Positions 1 to 9,992 of a DNA stretch of 40,323 bases are shown here, piece after piece. Each line of letters starts with the position of its first letter. Position 1 is the first letter of the stretch. A program made the position numbers and the translations under genes. The DNA lies in the NCBI GenBank assembly GCA_900470965.1, contig UCCS01000171.1:1-40323 (forward strand), given 5' to 3'. Origin of the DNA: Hyphomicrobiales bacterium (GTDB lineage Bacteria; Pseudomonadota; Alphaproteobacteria; Rhizobiales; Rhizobiaceae). Under the pieces are notes generated by a model that saw nothing but the letters and a program-made list of their open reading frames with translations, made no database searches and had not been told where the DNA came from.

Positions 1-115
1 CGCAGCCGGACGGGCCGACGAAGACAGCGAACTCACCGTCTTCCACGGTGATGTCGACGCCCTTGATGACTTCGAGCGCGCCGTAGAATTTGCGAACGTT
101 TCTGAGATTGATCAT
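1..115 (-). CDS. Sugar ABC transporter ATP-binding protein, N-terminal fragment
   Basis: Only the first 38 codons are in the window; the gene runs off the left edge. It begins MINLRNVRKFYGALEVIKGV and reaches the start of the Walker A motif (GPSGC) at the cut. This is the usual N-terminus of the UgpC/MalK/MsmK family of sugar-importer ATPases, cytoplasmic subunits that drive uptake by ATP hydrolysis. It is the last visible gene of the leftward operon whose permeases and binding protein lie at 135-3334, and follows the upstream permease after 19 nt, so it should power that importer. Substrate cannot be read from the fragment. Confidence 0.85.
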   Translation of the reverse strand, partial: MINLRNVRKFYGALEVIKGVDITVEDGEFAVFVGPSGC

Positions 116-134
116 TCGTTTCTCTTTCTTGATC

Positions 135-1046
135 TCAGCCCTTCACACCGCCCGAGAAGGTCTGGACGAGGAAGCGCCGCGCAAAGCCGAAGGCGACGAC
201 GGCAGGCAGCAGGTAAATGAAGGCGAGAGCCGTCAGCAGGCCGTAATCGATCTCGTTGATGCGCAGGAAGGCGCGGAAGAGACCGAGCGGCAGCGTCTGC
301 AGCTCCGGCGACGACAGGAAGATCAGCGGCAGCAGGAAATCGCCCCAGGCCGACATGAAGGCGAAGAGACCGGCAGCCGCAAGCCCCGGCATCGCAAGCG
401 GGATCAGCACGCGGCGGATGCGCTGCATCATCGTCGCCCCGTCCATGACGGCCGCTTCCTCATAGTCGCGCGGCAGGCCATCGAAGAAGGTCTTCATGAT
501 CCAGAGCCCGAGCGGTAGCTGCATGGTGGCAAGCACCAGCATGATGCCGAGATAACCGTCGATGAACCCGGTCCAGCGCATGATGTCGCGGGCATAGCTG
601 CCGAAGATCGGCCGCAGGATTGCAGCCTCCCCATTGTTCAGCGTCAGCAGGAACTTGTAGAGCGGCACGACGAGGGCCGTCGGCGGCAGCACGCGGATGA
701 GCAGGATCGCATAAAGGAAAGGCAGCTTCCACCAGGCCCGCGTGCGCGACAGCGCATAACCGCCGAGCCCCGCCAGAACCATGACGATAAGCGTCGCACC
801 GCCGACGACGAAGAGCGAGTTGAACAGCCACTTCGCGCCATCTTCCTTGGTGAAGACGCGCACATAGTTTGCAAGCGTCCACTGCTCCGGCCAGCGCAGG
901 AAGAGCTGCGCATTGCCATCGAAGGAGGCAAGCAGCACCCAGAAGAAGGGCACGGCGCAGAAGATCGAGATGATCGACAGCGTTGCGTAGGCAATGAGGT
1001 CGGAGCGGGTCTTGTTGGCGCCTTCGCTCGGGGAAACAACGGCCAT
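135..1046 (-). CDS. Carbohydrate ABC transporter permease (MalG/UgpE type)
   Basis: A 303-residue inner-membrane permease of the CUT1 sugar-import family. It has about six hydrophobic segments, the first near residues 22-42. The cytoplasmic EAA loop that docks on the ATPase is clear around residues 197-217 (EEAAVMDGA...RRVLIPLAMP). The C-terminus ends in QTFSGGVKG, the typical tail of MalG-like subunits. Only one nucleotide separates it from the preceding permease gene, so the two are one transcript and probably translationally coupled. It would form the channel heterodimer with the 1048-1935 product. The transported sugar is unknown; the divergent GH2 and dehydrogenase genes suggest a glycoside or its derivative. 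Confidence 0.93.
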   Translation of the reverse strand: MAVVSPSEGANKTRSDLIAYATLSIISIFCAVPFFWVLLASFDGNAQLFLRWPEQWTLANYVRVFTKEDGAKWLFNSLFVVGGATLIVMVLAGLGGYALSRTRAWWKLPFLYAILLIRVLPPTALVVPLYKFLLTLNNGEAAILRPIFGSYARDIMRWTGFIDGYLGIMLVLATMQLPLGLWIMKTFFDGLPRDYEEAAVMDGATMMQRIRRVLIPLAMPGLAAAGLFAFMSAWGDFLLPLIFLSSPELQTLPLGLFRAFLRINEIDYGLLTALAFIYLLPAVVAFGFARRFLVQTFSGGVKG

Positions 1047-1047
1047 G

Positions 1048-1935
1048 TCAGACCTCCACTTTCATGGCGCGCACATAGCCGATGCCGAGGATCAGCGAGA
1101 TGATGAGTGCGACGACCGCGACCGCAGCGCCGTAACCGAGCTGGAAGGCCGTAAATGACTGGTTATAGATGTAGATGCTGACGACCTCCGTCGCTCCGCC
1201 CGGTCCGCCGCGCGTCAGCGCATAAACGAGGCCGAAGACGGCAATGGTGGAGACGGCCGAGATCAGCATGTAGAGCAGGATCGTCGGCATCATCAGCGGC
1301 AGGGTGATGCGGCGAAACATCTGCGAAGGTGTCGCGCCATCCATGCGTGCCGCCTCGTAGATCTCCGAGGGGATGGTACTCAAGCCCGCCGTCAGCAGGA
1401 TCATCGCGGTGGCGATGCCGCGCCAGGTATTGACGATGATGATCATCGACAGCGGAAAGGCATTCAGCCAGTCGGCAGGATTAATGCCGAAGAAGGCGAC
1501 GATGCGCGACAGCGTCGCATGTTCACCGCCGGCAAGCATCGAGATCCACATGAAACCGGCAACCACTTCCGGTGCGGCATTCGGCAGAAGGATGATCGAG
1601 GAGAAAAACTGCCGGAACCGAATCGGCCTGCGCAGCGCCATGGCCGAAATCAGCCCGAGCACGAACTGCCCGATGACGGCCGACCCCATGACGAAGACGA
1701 AGGTGACGAACAACGAATTCCAGAACTTCGCATCGTTGAGCAGGCGCGTGTAGTTGCGGATGCCGACGAAGCGCGGCCGCAGCGCCGCAGCCCCCGTCAG
1801 CGCCTCATTGGTGAAGCTCAGATAGACGGAATAGAGGGCGGGATAGATCACAAAGGCCAGAAGCAGGATCAGCGACGGCAGCAGAACCAGCAGGAGTTGG
1901 CGCTCGGTTCGCTTTTCATGAGAGTTTCGGGCCAT
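1048..1935 (-). CDS. Carbohydrate ABC transporter permease (MalF/UgpA type)
   Basis: A 295-residue inner-membrane permease, partner of the MalG-type subunit directly downstream. It has a hydrophobic first segment (LLLVLLPSLILLLAFVIYPA), further membrane segments, and the EAA loop (YEAARMDGATPSQMFRRITLPLMMP) at about residues 189-213. It opens with ATG at 1935 after a weak purine-rich stretch. It follows the binding-protein gene with a 106-nt gap that contains a strong stem-loop and a 13-bp direct repeat, so permease expression is likely lower than that of the binding protein. Family assignment is firm; substrate is not visible. Confidence 0.93.
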   Translation of the reverse strand: MARNSHEKRTERQLLLVLLPSLILLLAFVIYPALYSVYLSFTNEALTGAAALRPRFVGIRNYTRLLNDAKFWNSLFVTFVFVMGSAVIGQFVLGLISAMALRRPIRFRQFFSSIILLPNAAPEVVAGFMWISMLAGGEHATLSRIVAFFGINPADWLNAFPLSMIIIVNTWRGIATAMILLTAGLSTIPSEIYEAARMDGATPSQMFRRITLPLMMPTILLYMLISAVSTIAVFGLVYALTRGGPGGATEVVSIYIYNQSFTAFQLGYGAAVAVVALIISLILGIGYVRAMKVEV

Positions 1936-1948
1936 TGAAGCTCACAAC

Positions 1949-1979
1949 CTTATCGAATGAATCCGGCTTATCGAATGAA
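1949..1979. repeat. 13-bp tandem direct repeat
   Basis: CTTATCGAATGAA occurs twice, at 1949-1961 and 1967-1979, separated by TCCGG. It sits in the binding protein-permease gap just ahead of the 1048-1935 permease start. It may be a slippage duplication; no protein-binding role can be shown. Confidence 0.7.
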
Positions 1980-1987
1980 AGCGGGAA

Positions 1988-2009
1988 GACGCGGCAATCA
2001 TGCCGCGTC
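1988..2009 (-). promoter_or_regulatory. Intercistronic stem-loop between binding-protein and permease genes
   Basis: Perfect 9-bp stem GACGCGGCA / TGCCGCGTC with a 4-nt loop, 33 nt past the stop of the binding-protein gene (read on the minus strand). There is no U-run after it, so it is more likely an mRNA-stabilising or partial attenuating hairpin than a full terminator. Such hairpins are common between the binding-protein and permease genes of sugar ABC operons, where they raise the level of the upstream message. Confidence 0.65.
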
Positions 2010-2041
2010 CCCGTCTTGGGCGGGAGAAGGACGTCAGTGGC

Positions 2042-3334
2042 TTACTTGACCATCTCGTCGCCAAGCGTTTCCTTGACATAGTCGACAAGGATCTTCTGGG
2101 CGCCGGCAGCATCCGTTTCCTTGCGCAGCAGGGCTTCGGTGGCGCGTGCCACACCTTCGGCAACCGTGCCGAAGCCGGAAGCCTGCTTCAGGAAGACGCC
2201 GTTTCCGGCAGCTGCATGGATCGGAACGAGTTCCGTCAGCTTCTGGAATTCAGGATCCTTGGCAGCATCCTTGCTGGCCGGGATATTGCCGATGCGGGCA
2301 GCATAGGAAACCTGCGTTTCGACCGAGCCGATTTCCATCAGTGCCTTCTTGGCAAGTTCCACATTGGCGGACTTGGAGTTGACGGCCCATGGAGCAGCGA
2401 GGTTGGCGAGAACGTACTGGCCGCCGCTCTGGCCCGGAACCGTCCAGGTGCCGACGATCTTGGTCACGTCGGGGATCGGGTTCTTGCTCTCACGACCCCA
2501 GTCGAAGATGTAGCACCAGGAGCCGCAGGTGGTGGCGGCAAGCTTGCCGGCCGGGAACATCTCATATTTCGGCACGACCCAGGGCTCCGGTCCGAGCAGC
2601 GGCTGAACCGGCATCAGATCCTTGTCGATCAGCGTCTTGTAGACGCCGAACACATCCTTCACGCCTTCGCCGTTCAGATCGAGCTTACCGTCGGCGTCAA
2701 CGAGCTGCGGCGTCTTGGAACCGACGATCAGATGCTGGAAGCCTTCGTCGAAAGCGCCGCTGCCCCAGGAAACGCCGGCCGGGAAGAGCAGGCCGTAGGA
2801 GCCGGTCTTCTGTTTGACTTCGGCCGCACGATCGAGCAGCTCCTGCCAGGTCTTCGGCTGTTCGGTGGAAATGCCGGCCTTTTCGAGAACGTCCTTGCGG
2901 TAATAGATTTCCTGAATGCCGAGCATGAACGGCATCACATAGGTTTCGCCATCAGGGCTGACGGCAAGCTGCTTGGCGACGTCATAAAGGTTGGCGTAGC
3001 CATCCCAGGCCTTGAACTCGGTGGTAACAGGCGCGAGGTAACCGGCCTCAACCATATCGGCAACGGCAGCCGTCGTCGGAATGGAGAAAAGGTCGGGTGC
3101 GTTGCCAGCGCCAAGCTCGGTCAGAAGCTTGGTGAGGTAGTCCTTGTCCGGCGCCGGATATTCGACGACCTCGACCGTCACGCCATATTTTTTCTCGATC
3201 CGCTCGACGGTCGACTTCATGGCATCGATGCCGGCCTGACCGTGATTGGCGATACGAATTGTTTCAGCATGTGCCAGCGTCGAAACCGCGCTGAGCAGGA
3301 TGGCGCACAGGCCACCGATAACCGTCTTCTTCAA
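2042..3334 (-). CDS. Extracellular sugar-binding protein of ABC importer 1
   Basis: A 430-residue periplasmic solute-binding protein of the cluster 1 (MalE/UgpB-like) family. Residues 1-23 are a signal peptide ending in AHA. The mature part starts ETIRIANHGQAG and has the family region NAPDLFSIPTT near residue 80. The start codon is TTG (3334-3332), chosen because a strong ribosome binding site (GGGAGGA) lies seven bases upstream and the signal peptide begins MKKT. It is the first gene of the leftward operon, with both permeases and the ATPase following. The divergent promoter region is shared with the Gfo/Idh gene and holds LacI-type operator sequence. The sugar is not known. Confidence 0.92.
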   Translation of the reverse strand: MKKTVIGGLCAILLSAVSTLAHAETIRIANHGQAGIDAMKSTVERIEKKYGVTVEVVEYPAPDKDYLTKLLTELGAGNAPDLFSIPTTAAVADMVEAGYLAPVTTEFKAWDGYANLYDVAKQLAVSPDGETYVMPFMLGIQEIYYRKDVLEKAGISTEQPKTWQELLDRAAEVKQKTGSYGLLFPAGVSWGSGAFDEGFQHLIVGSKTPQLVDADGKLDLNGEGVKDVFGVYKTLIDKDLMPVQPLLGPEPWVVPKYEMFPAGKLAATTCGSWCYIFDWGRESKNPIPDVTKIVGTWTVPGQSGGQYVLANLAAPWAVNSKSANVELAKKALMEIGSVETQVSYAARIGNIPASKDAAKDPEFQKLTELVPIHAAAGNGVFLKQASGFGTVAEGVARATEALLRKETDAAGAQKILVDYVKETLGDEMVK

Positions 3335-3537
3335 CGGAAGTCCTCCCTTTATTTAGAGCCACGGCGCCCTCCAGCACCGGCGAAGAAAATGTACACGCAT
3401 TCTGAACACTGACAAGATGATTTTTGGATCGCCGACTGGTGTAAAATTATCATATTGATTTTACTTATTTATTTATGACTTGCATCACATGTATCGTTTG
3501 TGTAATCGTTTGCACAACGATATCAGGGAGGATTTCG
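3335..3537. promoter_or_regulatory. Divergent promoter/operator region between importer 1 and the Gfo/Idh-LacI-GH2 operon
   Basis: An AT-rich 203-bp gap between divergent starts. Near the Gfo/Idh start it holds TGTATCGTTTGTG and TAATCGTTTGCACAACGATA, overlapping inverted sequences with the central CG typical of LacI-family operators. The 11-mer AATCGTTTGCA (3504-3514) recurs exactly in front of the second lacI-type gene (12518-12528). The probable controller is the LacI-family product encoded at 4553-5551. No clear -35/-10 pair was fixed by eye. Confidence 0.6.
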
Positions 3538-4542
3538 ATGCTTCAGAAATTGCGCCTCGGCGTCATCGGCGCCGGCTTGAAAGCGGCTGAATATGCAGAG
3601 AGCTGGGCGAAGATGCCCGAAATCGAATTCGTGGCCCTCGCCGACACCAGCGAAGCCTCCCGCAAACGCCTCATCGACGTCTGCATTGCGGCCGGTGCGC
3701 CGGAGCCGAAGAGCTTCGCCGATTACCGGGATCTGCTGGCAGAGTGCCGCGACGAACTCGACATCGTCTATGTCTCCACCCCGCACGCTTCCCATGCCGA
3801 GCAGGCGACGGCCGTCGCCGAAGCCGGCCTCGATCTCTTCCTTGAAAAGCCGATGGTGACCACGGTCGCCGAGGCCGAAACGCTGATCGCGGCACAGAAG
3901 AAGAGCGGCGTCACCATCGTCACCGCCTTCCAGGGCGGCCTGTCTCCGTTGGTACTCGACACCCGCAAACGCGCGCTGTCGGGCGAATTCGGCGAACTGA
4001 TCGCCATAACAGGCATGATCTGGGAAAGCTGGTCTTCGAACTATGACGGGCACTGGAAGCAGCAGCCGGAAATCTCCGGCGGCGGCTTCATGTTCGATAC
4101 CGGCGCGCACATGATGAACACCGTCTGCCTGCTCGCCAATTCCGATTTCGACAGCGTTTCCGCCTATATGAACAACCACGGCAAAAAGGTAGATATCGTC
4201 ACCGCCGTCTCCGCCCGGCTGAAGAACGGCGCGCTGGCGACGCTGACGGCCGCCGGTGAAGGCCCTCCCGGCTGCGCCTCCTACATCACCTTCTTCTATT
4301 CCAAGGCGATCGTACGCATCGATGCCTGGGGCGGCTGGCGCGAAATCAGTGTCGGCAGAACCAGCGAACCACGCGAGGAAGCCGAGATTCTCAGCAATCC
4401 GATGAAGAATTTCCTCGCCATCCGCGCCGGAACGATGGAAAACTCCGGCTCCGTTGAAATGGGTCTCAGATTCGCTAGGCTTTGGGATGCAATCAAGGAA
4501 TCGGCAGCGGCCGACGGCACCCCCGTCAGGATCACCGCATAG
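3538..4542 (+). CDS. Gfo/Idh/MocA family NAD(P)-dependent oxidoreductase
   Basis: A 334-residue cytoplasmic dehydrogenase. The N-terminal Rossmann fold shows GVIGAGLKAAEY at about residues 7-18. The conserved LEKPM motif near residue 103 supplies the catalytic lysine region, and DTGAHMMN near residue 183 fits the family's C-terminal catalytic Asp/His region. The start at 3538 is chosen over an in-frame start 63 nt upstream because AGGGAGGA lies just before it. It is first in an operon with a LacI regulator (10-nt gap) and a GH2 glycosidase. Members oxidise sugars, inositols or sugar acids; here it probably acts on the imported or released sugar. Substrate is unassigned. Confidence 0.9.
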   Translation: MLQKLRLGVIGAGLKAAEYAESWAKMPEIEFVALADTSEASRKRLIDVCIAAGAPEPKSFADYRDLLAECRDELDIVYVSTPHASHAEQATAVAEAGLDLFLEKPMVTTVAEAETLIAAQKKSGVTIVTAFQGGLSPLVLDTRKRALSGEFGELIAITGMIWESWSSNYDGHWKQQPEISGGGFMFDTGAHMMNTVCLLANSDFDSVSAYMNNHGKKVDIVTAVSARLKNGALATLTAAGEGPPGCASYITFFYSKAIVRIDAWGGWREISVGRTSEPREEAEILSNPMKNFLAIRAGTMENSGSVEMGLRFARLWDAIKESAAADGTPVRITA

Positions 4543-4552
4543 GCGCAAGACG

Positions 4553-5551
4553 ATGAGCGGAACGAACAGACGGCGGATCACCTCGAAGGAACTCGCGAAA
4601 CTCGCCGGCGTCTCCTCGGCGACGATATCGAGGGCCTTCTCGCCGGATTCGAGGATCGGCAGCGCCACGCGCGACCGTATCCTCGCCGTTGCCCGCGAAT
4701 ATGGTTATCAGCCGAATGCGATCGCCCGCTCGCTGAACAACCAGCGCTCGCGCCTCGTCGCGCTCGTCGTCAACGCCATCGGCAACCCCTGCGAGGCCGA
4801 GGAGCAGCAGCTCCTCGTCCATCGCCTGCAGGCCCGCCAACTCCTGCCCATCATTCTCTGCTGCGCCGACCATTCTGATCGGCTGCAGCTCATGCGGCTT
4901 GCCTCGACCTACCAGGTGGATCACGTCGTCATCTTCTCCGACATGGTGTCGATGCAGGACGCCGTCGATATCTTCCACACGACCAAGCCGATTATCGTTT
5001 CCTTCGAGCCGCTGGAAAACGAGGATGTCTCCAACATCCGCATCGATGGCGCTGTCGGCGCTGGCGAGATCATCGACAAGATCGTCGGCGACGGCAAACG
5101 GCGCTTCGCCTATCTCTCCGGCACCAAGTCGAGCTGGATCGACAAGCTGCGCCGCAAGTGGTTTGCCGATGCTTTGGCGCGTCACGGCCTTGCCTTCGAA
5201 GCAGAAGCCTTCGGCGATTATTCCTACGATTCCGGCTTCAAGGAAGCGGTCCTGCTGCTGCACCGTTCCAAGGTCGATGCCATTATCTGCGGCAACGATG
5301 TGATGGCGATCGGCGCGCGCGATGCCGCCCGCCGCGTGCTTGGAAAGAATACGCCTGGGGATATCGCCATCGTCGGCCAGGATGGCATTGCCATGGCCGC
5401 CTGGGACTGCAACGACCTGACGACGCTGAGCCTCGATCACGTGGCCTTCATGGACGCGGTCGTCGAGGTGATCGAACGCCATGAGGCCGGCGACGAGGGC
5501 CCGCACAGCATTACGCTTGCCTGCACACCCCGCTGGGGCTCGACCGCCTGA
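4553..5551 (+). CDS. LacI-family transcriptional regulator
   Basis: A 332-residue repressor. The N-terminal helix-turn-helix is at about residues 9-32 (TSKELAKLAGVSSATISRAFS) with the hinge helix following (NAIARSLNNQRS). The rest is a periplasmic-binding-protein-like sugar sensor. The start at 4553 is 10 nt past the stop of the dehydrogenase gene; a longer in-frame reading from within that gene has no DNA-binding homology and is rejected. Context makes it the local regulator of the divergent sugar importer and of its own operon, with a sugar-linked inducer. The operator is probably the CG-centred inverted sequence at about 3491-3523. Confidence 0.92.
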   Translation: MSGTNRRRITSKELAKLAGVSSATISRAFSPDSRIGSATRDRILAVAREYGYQPNAIARSLNNQRSRLVALVVNAIGNPCEAEEQQLLVHRLQARQLLPIILCCADHSDRLQLMRLASTYQVDHVVIFSDMVSMQDAVDIFHTTKPIIVSFEPLENEDVSNIRIDGAVGAGEIIDKIVGDGKRRFAYLSGTKSSWIDKLRRKWFADALARHGLAFEAEAFGDYSYDSGFKEAVLLLHRSKVDAIICGNDVMAIGARDAARRVLGKNTPGDIAIVGQDGIAMAAWDCNDLTTLSLDHVAFMDAVVEVIERHEAGDEGPHSITLACTPRWGSTA

Positions 5552-5589
5552 GGGGCGGCTCCAGTCATTCGCATCGAGGAGGAATATCG

Positions 5590-5655
5590 ATGATCACTCT
5601 TTCACGCGCCGCTTCCAGGCGCCGCCTCTCCCCTGCCGCCTGCCGGGGGGCCTGA
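5590..5655 (+). CDS. Possible 21-codon leader ORF ahead of the GH2 gene
   Basis: An ATG preceded by the best ribosome binding site in this stretch (GAGGAGGAA) opens a 21-codon frame, MITLSRAASRRRLSPAACRG plus A, ending in TGA. Its stop lies one base before the ATG of the glycosidase gene (TGAGATG), so ribosomes could re-initiate there. The glycosidase has only a G-run as its own binding site, and that run can pair with the upstream CCCC. No homology is recognised. It may be a real coupling peptide or chance. Confidence 0.35.
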   Translation: MITLSRAASRRRLSPAACRGA

Positions 5656-5656
5656 G

Positions 5657-7900
5657 ATGCGTTCGGTCGTTTCCCTCAATGAATCCTGGAGCTTCCACGA
5701 AGGCTTTAGCCAGCGCCTGACCGAGGCTTTCGATGGCGACCATATGGTCAGCCTGCCGCATACCGCTGTCGAGCTGCCCTTCAACTATTTCGACGAGAAA
5801 CGCTACCAGCACGCCTTCACCTATCAGAAGGTGCTGCGCTGGCTGCCGGAATTCGAAGGCCGCGAAGTCTCCATCCTCTTCGATGGTGCCATGGCCGACA
5901 GTGTCGTCTATCTGAACGGCGAAGAGATCATTGCCCATAAGGACGGCTATACGCCCTTCGAAGCCCGGCTGACCGGCAAGCTGGTCAAGGGCGAGAACCT
6001 GATCACGGTCAAGATCGACGGCAGCGAGAACCCCGCCATCCCGCCCTTCGGCGGCCGCATCGACTACCTCACCTATGCCGGCATCTATCGCGACGTCTGG
6101 CTGAAGGTCACCGACAAGGTCTCCATTCGCAATCTCAAGATCGAGACACATGACGTTCTGTCCGACATGAAGTCGGCGACGGTCCGCATTGATGTCGCCA
6201 ATCCGCAGAGCCTGACCTATGCCGCGACCATTACGGCTTCGCTGAAGGGTGCCGATGGCATCGTGCTCGCAAGTGCTGCCGGTGAAACGATTGGCTCCGT
6301 GACGACGCTCTCTTTCGGCGGACTGACCGGCATCGAACTGTGGGACCTGGCAAACCCGGCGCTTTACGAAGTTGTCGTCGATCTCAGAACCGAACATGGC
6401 TCGGACAGGGCATCCGCCCATTTCGGCTTCCGCACCGCCAAATTCACGCCGGAAGGCTTCCTGCTCAACGGCCAGCCCTTGAAGCTGCAGGGCCTCAACC
6501 GCCACCAGGCCTATCCCTATGTCGGTTATGCCGCCGGTCGCTCCGCACAGGAACGCGACGCCGACATTATGAAGAAGGTGCTGAAGTGCAATATCGTGCG
6601 CACTTCGCACTATCCGCAGTCGAAATGGTTCCTCGACCAGTGCGACCGCATCGGCCTGCTCGTCTTCGAAGAAATCCCCGGTTGGCAGCATATCGGCGAT
6701 CTCGACTGGCAGAATGAATCCATCGAGAACGTGCGCCGCATGATCGAGCGCGACTGGAACCACCCCTCAATCATCATCTGGGGCGTGCGTATCAATGAAT
6801 CGCTCGACAGCCACGACTTCTATGCTGCGACCAACCGGTTGGCCCATGAGCTCGATTCCACGCGCCAGACCGGCGGCGTTCGCTACCTGACCGAAAGCGA
6901 GCTTCTGGAAGACGTCTATACGATGAACGACTTCATCCTGGGCAATGAGGAACTGCCGGGCGCCAATCGCCCACGCACGGCGCTTCGCGGCCAGCAGGAA
7001 AACACCGGCCTCTCCTACAAGGTCCCCTACATCATCACCGAGTTTAACGGCCATATGCATCCGACCAAGATGTATGATGCCGAGCAGCGCCAGGCCGAGC
7101 ATGTACGCCGCCATCTGGAAGTGCTGAACGCGGCCTACGGCGATCCGGATATTTCTGGCGCGATCGGCTGGTGCATGTTCGACTACAACACGCACAAGGA
7201 TTTCGGCTCCGGCGACCGCATCTGCTATCACGGCGTCATGGATATGTTCCGCGAGCCGAAATTCGCGGCTTATGTCTACGCCAGCCAGTGCGACCCTTCG
7301 GATGAGATCATCATGAAGCCGGTCACCTTCTGGGCGCGCGGCGAACGCAGCATCGGCGGCGTGCTGCCGCTGATCATCCTGACCAATTGCGATGAGGTAG
7401 AGCTGACATACGGCTCGCTGACGAAACGCATCGGTCCGGACCGCGAAAACTACCCGCACCTGCCGCATCCGCCGGTCGTGCTCGACCACCGCCATTTCAC
7501 CCAGGACGAACTCGGCCGCTGGGGTCTGGAATGGATCGACGGCGAATTCACCGGCTTCATCAATGGTGAACCGGTCGCCAAGCTGACACTCGCCGCCGAC
7601 CCGCTGCCGACCACACTGGAAGTCGCGCCCGACAGCACCACGCTGAAGGCCCGCGAACGCGACACGACCCGCGTCATCATCCGCGCACTCGACCAGCGTG
7701 GCCAGCGCCTGCCCTTCCTGAACGACGTTGTGACCCTGACGGTTAAAGGTCCTGCCAAGATTGTTGGACCAACGGCCATCCCGTTTCAGGGCGGAACGAC
7801 AGGCTTCTGGCTGGAGGCAACCGGCCTGACCGGTGAAATCACCGTCGAAGCGACCTCAAACCACTTCGCACCAGTCACGATCTCTGTCGCGGCCGTCTGA
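5657..7900 (+). CDS. Glycoside hydrolase family 2 protein (beta-galactosidase-like)
   Basis: A 747-residue cytoplasmic enzyme with no signal peptide. It has the GH2 layout: an N-terminal sugar-binding jelly roll (about 1-150), an immunoglobulin-like domain (about 155-260), a catalytic TIM barrel (about 262-560) and extra C-terminal beta domains. Barrel motifs include LQGLNRHQ at 278-284. The acid/base is probably E381 in WGVRINES and the nucleophile E462 in YIITEFNGH. The length is shorter than E. coli LacZ and closer to BgaB/GH2 C-terminal-DUF4982 types. Third gene of the Gfo/Idh-LacI operon, it would hydrolyse the imported beta-glycoside. Beta-galactoside is the default guess; glucuronide or other specificity is not excluded. 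Confidence 0.88.
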   Translation: MRSVVSLNESWSFHEGFSQRLTEAFDGDHMVSLPHTAVELPFNYFDEKRYQHAFTYQKVLRWLPEFEGREVSILFDGAMADSVVYLNGEEIIAHKDGYTPFEARLTGKLVKGENLITVKIDGSENPAIPPFGGRIDYLTYAGIYRDVWLKVTDKVSIRNLKIETHDVLSDMKSATVRIDVANPQSLTYAATITASLKGADGIVLASAAGETIGSVTTLSFGGLTGIELWDLANPALYEVVVDLRTEHGSDRASAHFGFRTAKFTPEGFLLNGQPLKLQGLNRHQAYPYVGYAAGRSAQERDADIMKKVLKCNIVRTSHYPQSKWFLDQCDRIGLLVFEEIPGWQHIGDLDWQNESIENVRRMIERDWNHPSIIIWGVRINESLDSHDFYAATNRLAHELDSTRQTGGVRYLTESELLEDVYTMNDFILGNEELPGANRPRTALRGQQENTGLSYKVPYIITEFNGHMHPTKMYDAEQRQAEHVRRHLEVLNAAYGDPDISGAIGWCMFDYNTHKDFGSGDRICYHGVMDMFREPKFAAYVYASQCDPSDEIIMKPVTFWARGERSIGGVLPLIILTNCDEVELTYGSLTKRIGPDRENYPHLPHPPVVLDHRHFTQDELGRWGLEWIDGEFTGFINGEPVAKLTLAADPLPTTLEVAPDSTTLKARERDTTRVIIRALDQRGQRLPFLNDVVTLTVKGPAKIVGPTAIPFQGGTTGFWLEATGLTGEITVEATSNHFAPVTISVAAV

Positions 7901-7925
7901 CGGCCGCCAGAGAATATTTTGCTGG

Positions 7926-9041
<1,116 letters not shown>

Positions 9042-9044
9042 GGA

Positions 9045-9992
9045 TCACCCTTTGACGGCGCCCGCCATGAGACCGCGCACGAAATAGCGGCCGGCGAGGA
9101 TATAGACGATGAGCGTAGGAACGGCCGCGATCATCGCCGCAGCCATGTTGACATTGTATTCGACGACGCCGGTCGAGGTATTGACGACGTTGTTGAGCGC
9201 CACCGTCATCGGCATGGAATCGCCGGTGCCGGCATAGGCCGAGGCGAAGAGGAAGTCGTTCCAGATATTGGTGAACTGGTAGATGACCGTCACCACGATG
9301 ATCGGCAGCGAATTCGGCAGCATGATGCGGCGGAAGATCTGAAAGAAGCTTGCGCCATCCACCTGCGCAGCCTTCACCAACTCCGTCGGAAACGCCTCAT
9401 AAAAATTGCGGAAGAACAGCGTCGTGAAGCCGAGGCCGTAAACCACGTGCACGAAGACGAGGTTCACAGTCGAATTGCCGAAGCCGAAGCTGAAACCCGT
9501 TGCATTCTGCAACGTCGTGCCGAAACGGCCAAGCGAACCGAGAATGGTCGCCATCGGCAACAGCACCGACTGGAACGGAATGAAGCAGGCAAAGAGCATC
9601 AGGCCGAAGACCAGCGTATGGCCGGGGAAGCGCCACTTGGTCAGCACATAGCCGTTGAGTGCGCCGAGAATGGTCGAGATCGCCACCGCCGGCACGACCA
9701 TCTTGATCGAATTCCAGAAATAGCCCTTGATGCCGGCGCAGGTAAGGCCGACGCAGGCCTCACCCCAAGCCTTGAACCAGGGATCAAGCGTCGGCGCCTG
9801 CGGCAGCGCCAGCATGTTGCCGCCCTGGATTTCGTCCATGGTCTTGAACGAAGTCGTCAGCATGACGAAGAGCGGCATCAGGTAGAGAACGGCAAAGATC
9901 AGCAGCAGGCCGTAGATGATGACGCGGCCGATCCAGCGGCCGCTATTGCCGCCCCGCGAGGCCGTGATCTCGGAAGATGTGATGCTGCTCAT
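9045..9992 (-). CDS. Carbohydrate ABC transporter permease (MalG type), importer 2
   Basis: A 315-residue inner-membrane permease with a first membrane segment at about 24-46 and the EAA loop near residues 208-232 (ELVKAAQVDGASFFQIFRRI). The tail RGLMAGAVKG is typical of MalG-like subunits. A long periplasmic loop (GGNMLALPQAPTLDPWFKAW, about 58-77) resembles the glucose/mannose GtsC branch. Its ATG overlaps the stop of the preceding permease gene by four bases (ATGA), indicating translational coupling. Channel partner of the 9989-10942 product. Confidence 0.93.
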   Translation of the reverse strand: MSSITSSEITASRGGNSGRWIGRVIIYGLLLIFAVLYLMPLFVMLTTSFKTMDEIQGGNMLALPQAPTLDPWFKAWGEACVGLTCAGIKGYFWNSIKMVVPAVAISTILGALNGYVLTKWRFPGHTLVFGLMLFACFIPFQSVLLPMATILGSLGRFGTTLQNATGFSFGFGNSTVNLVFVHVVYGLGFTTLFFRNFYEAFPTELVKAAQVDGASFFQIFRRIMLPNSLPIIVVTVIYQFTNIWNDFLFASAYAGTGDSMPMTVALNNVVNTSTGVVEYNVNMAAAMIAAVPTLIVYILAGRYFVRGLMAGAVKG

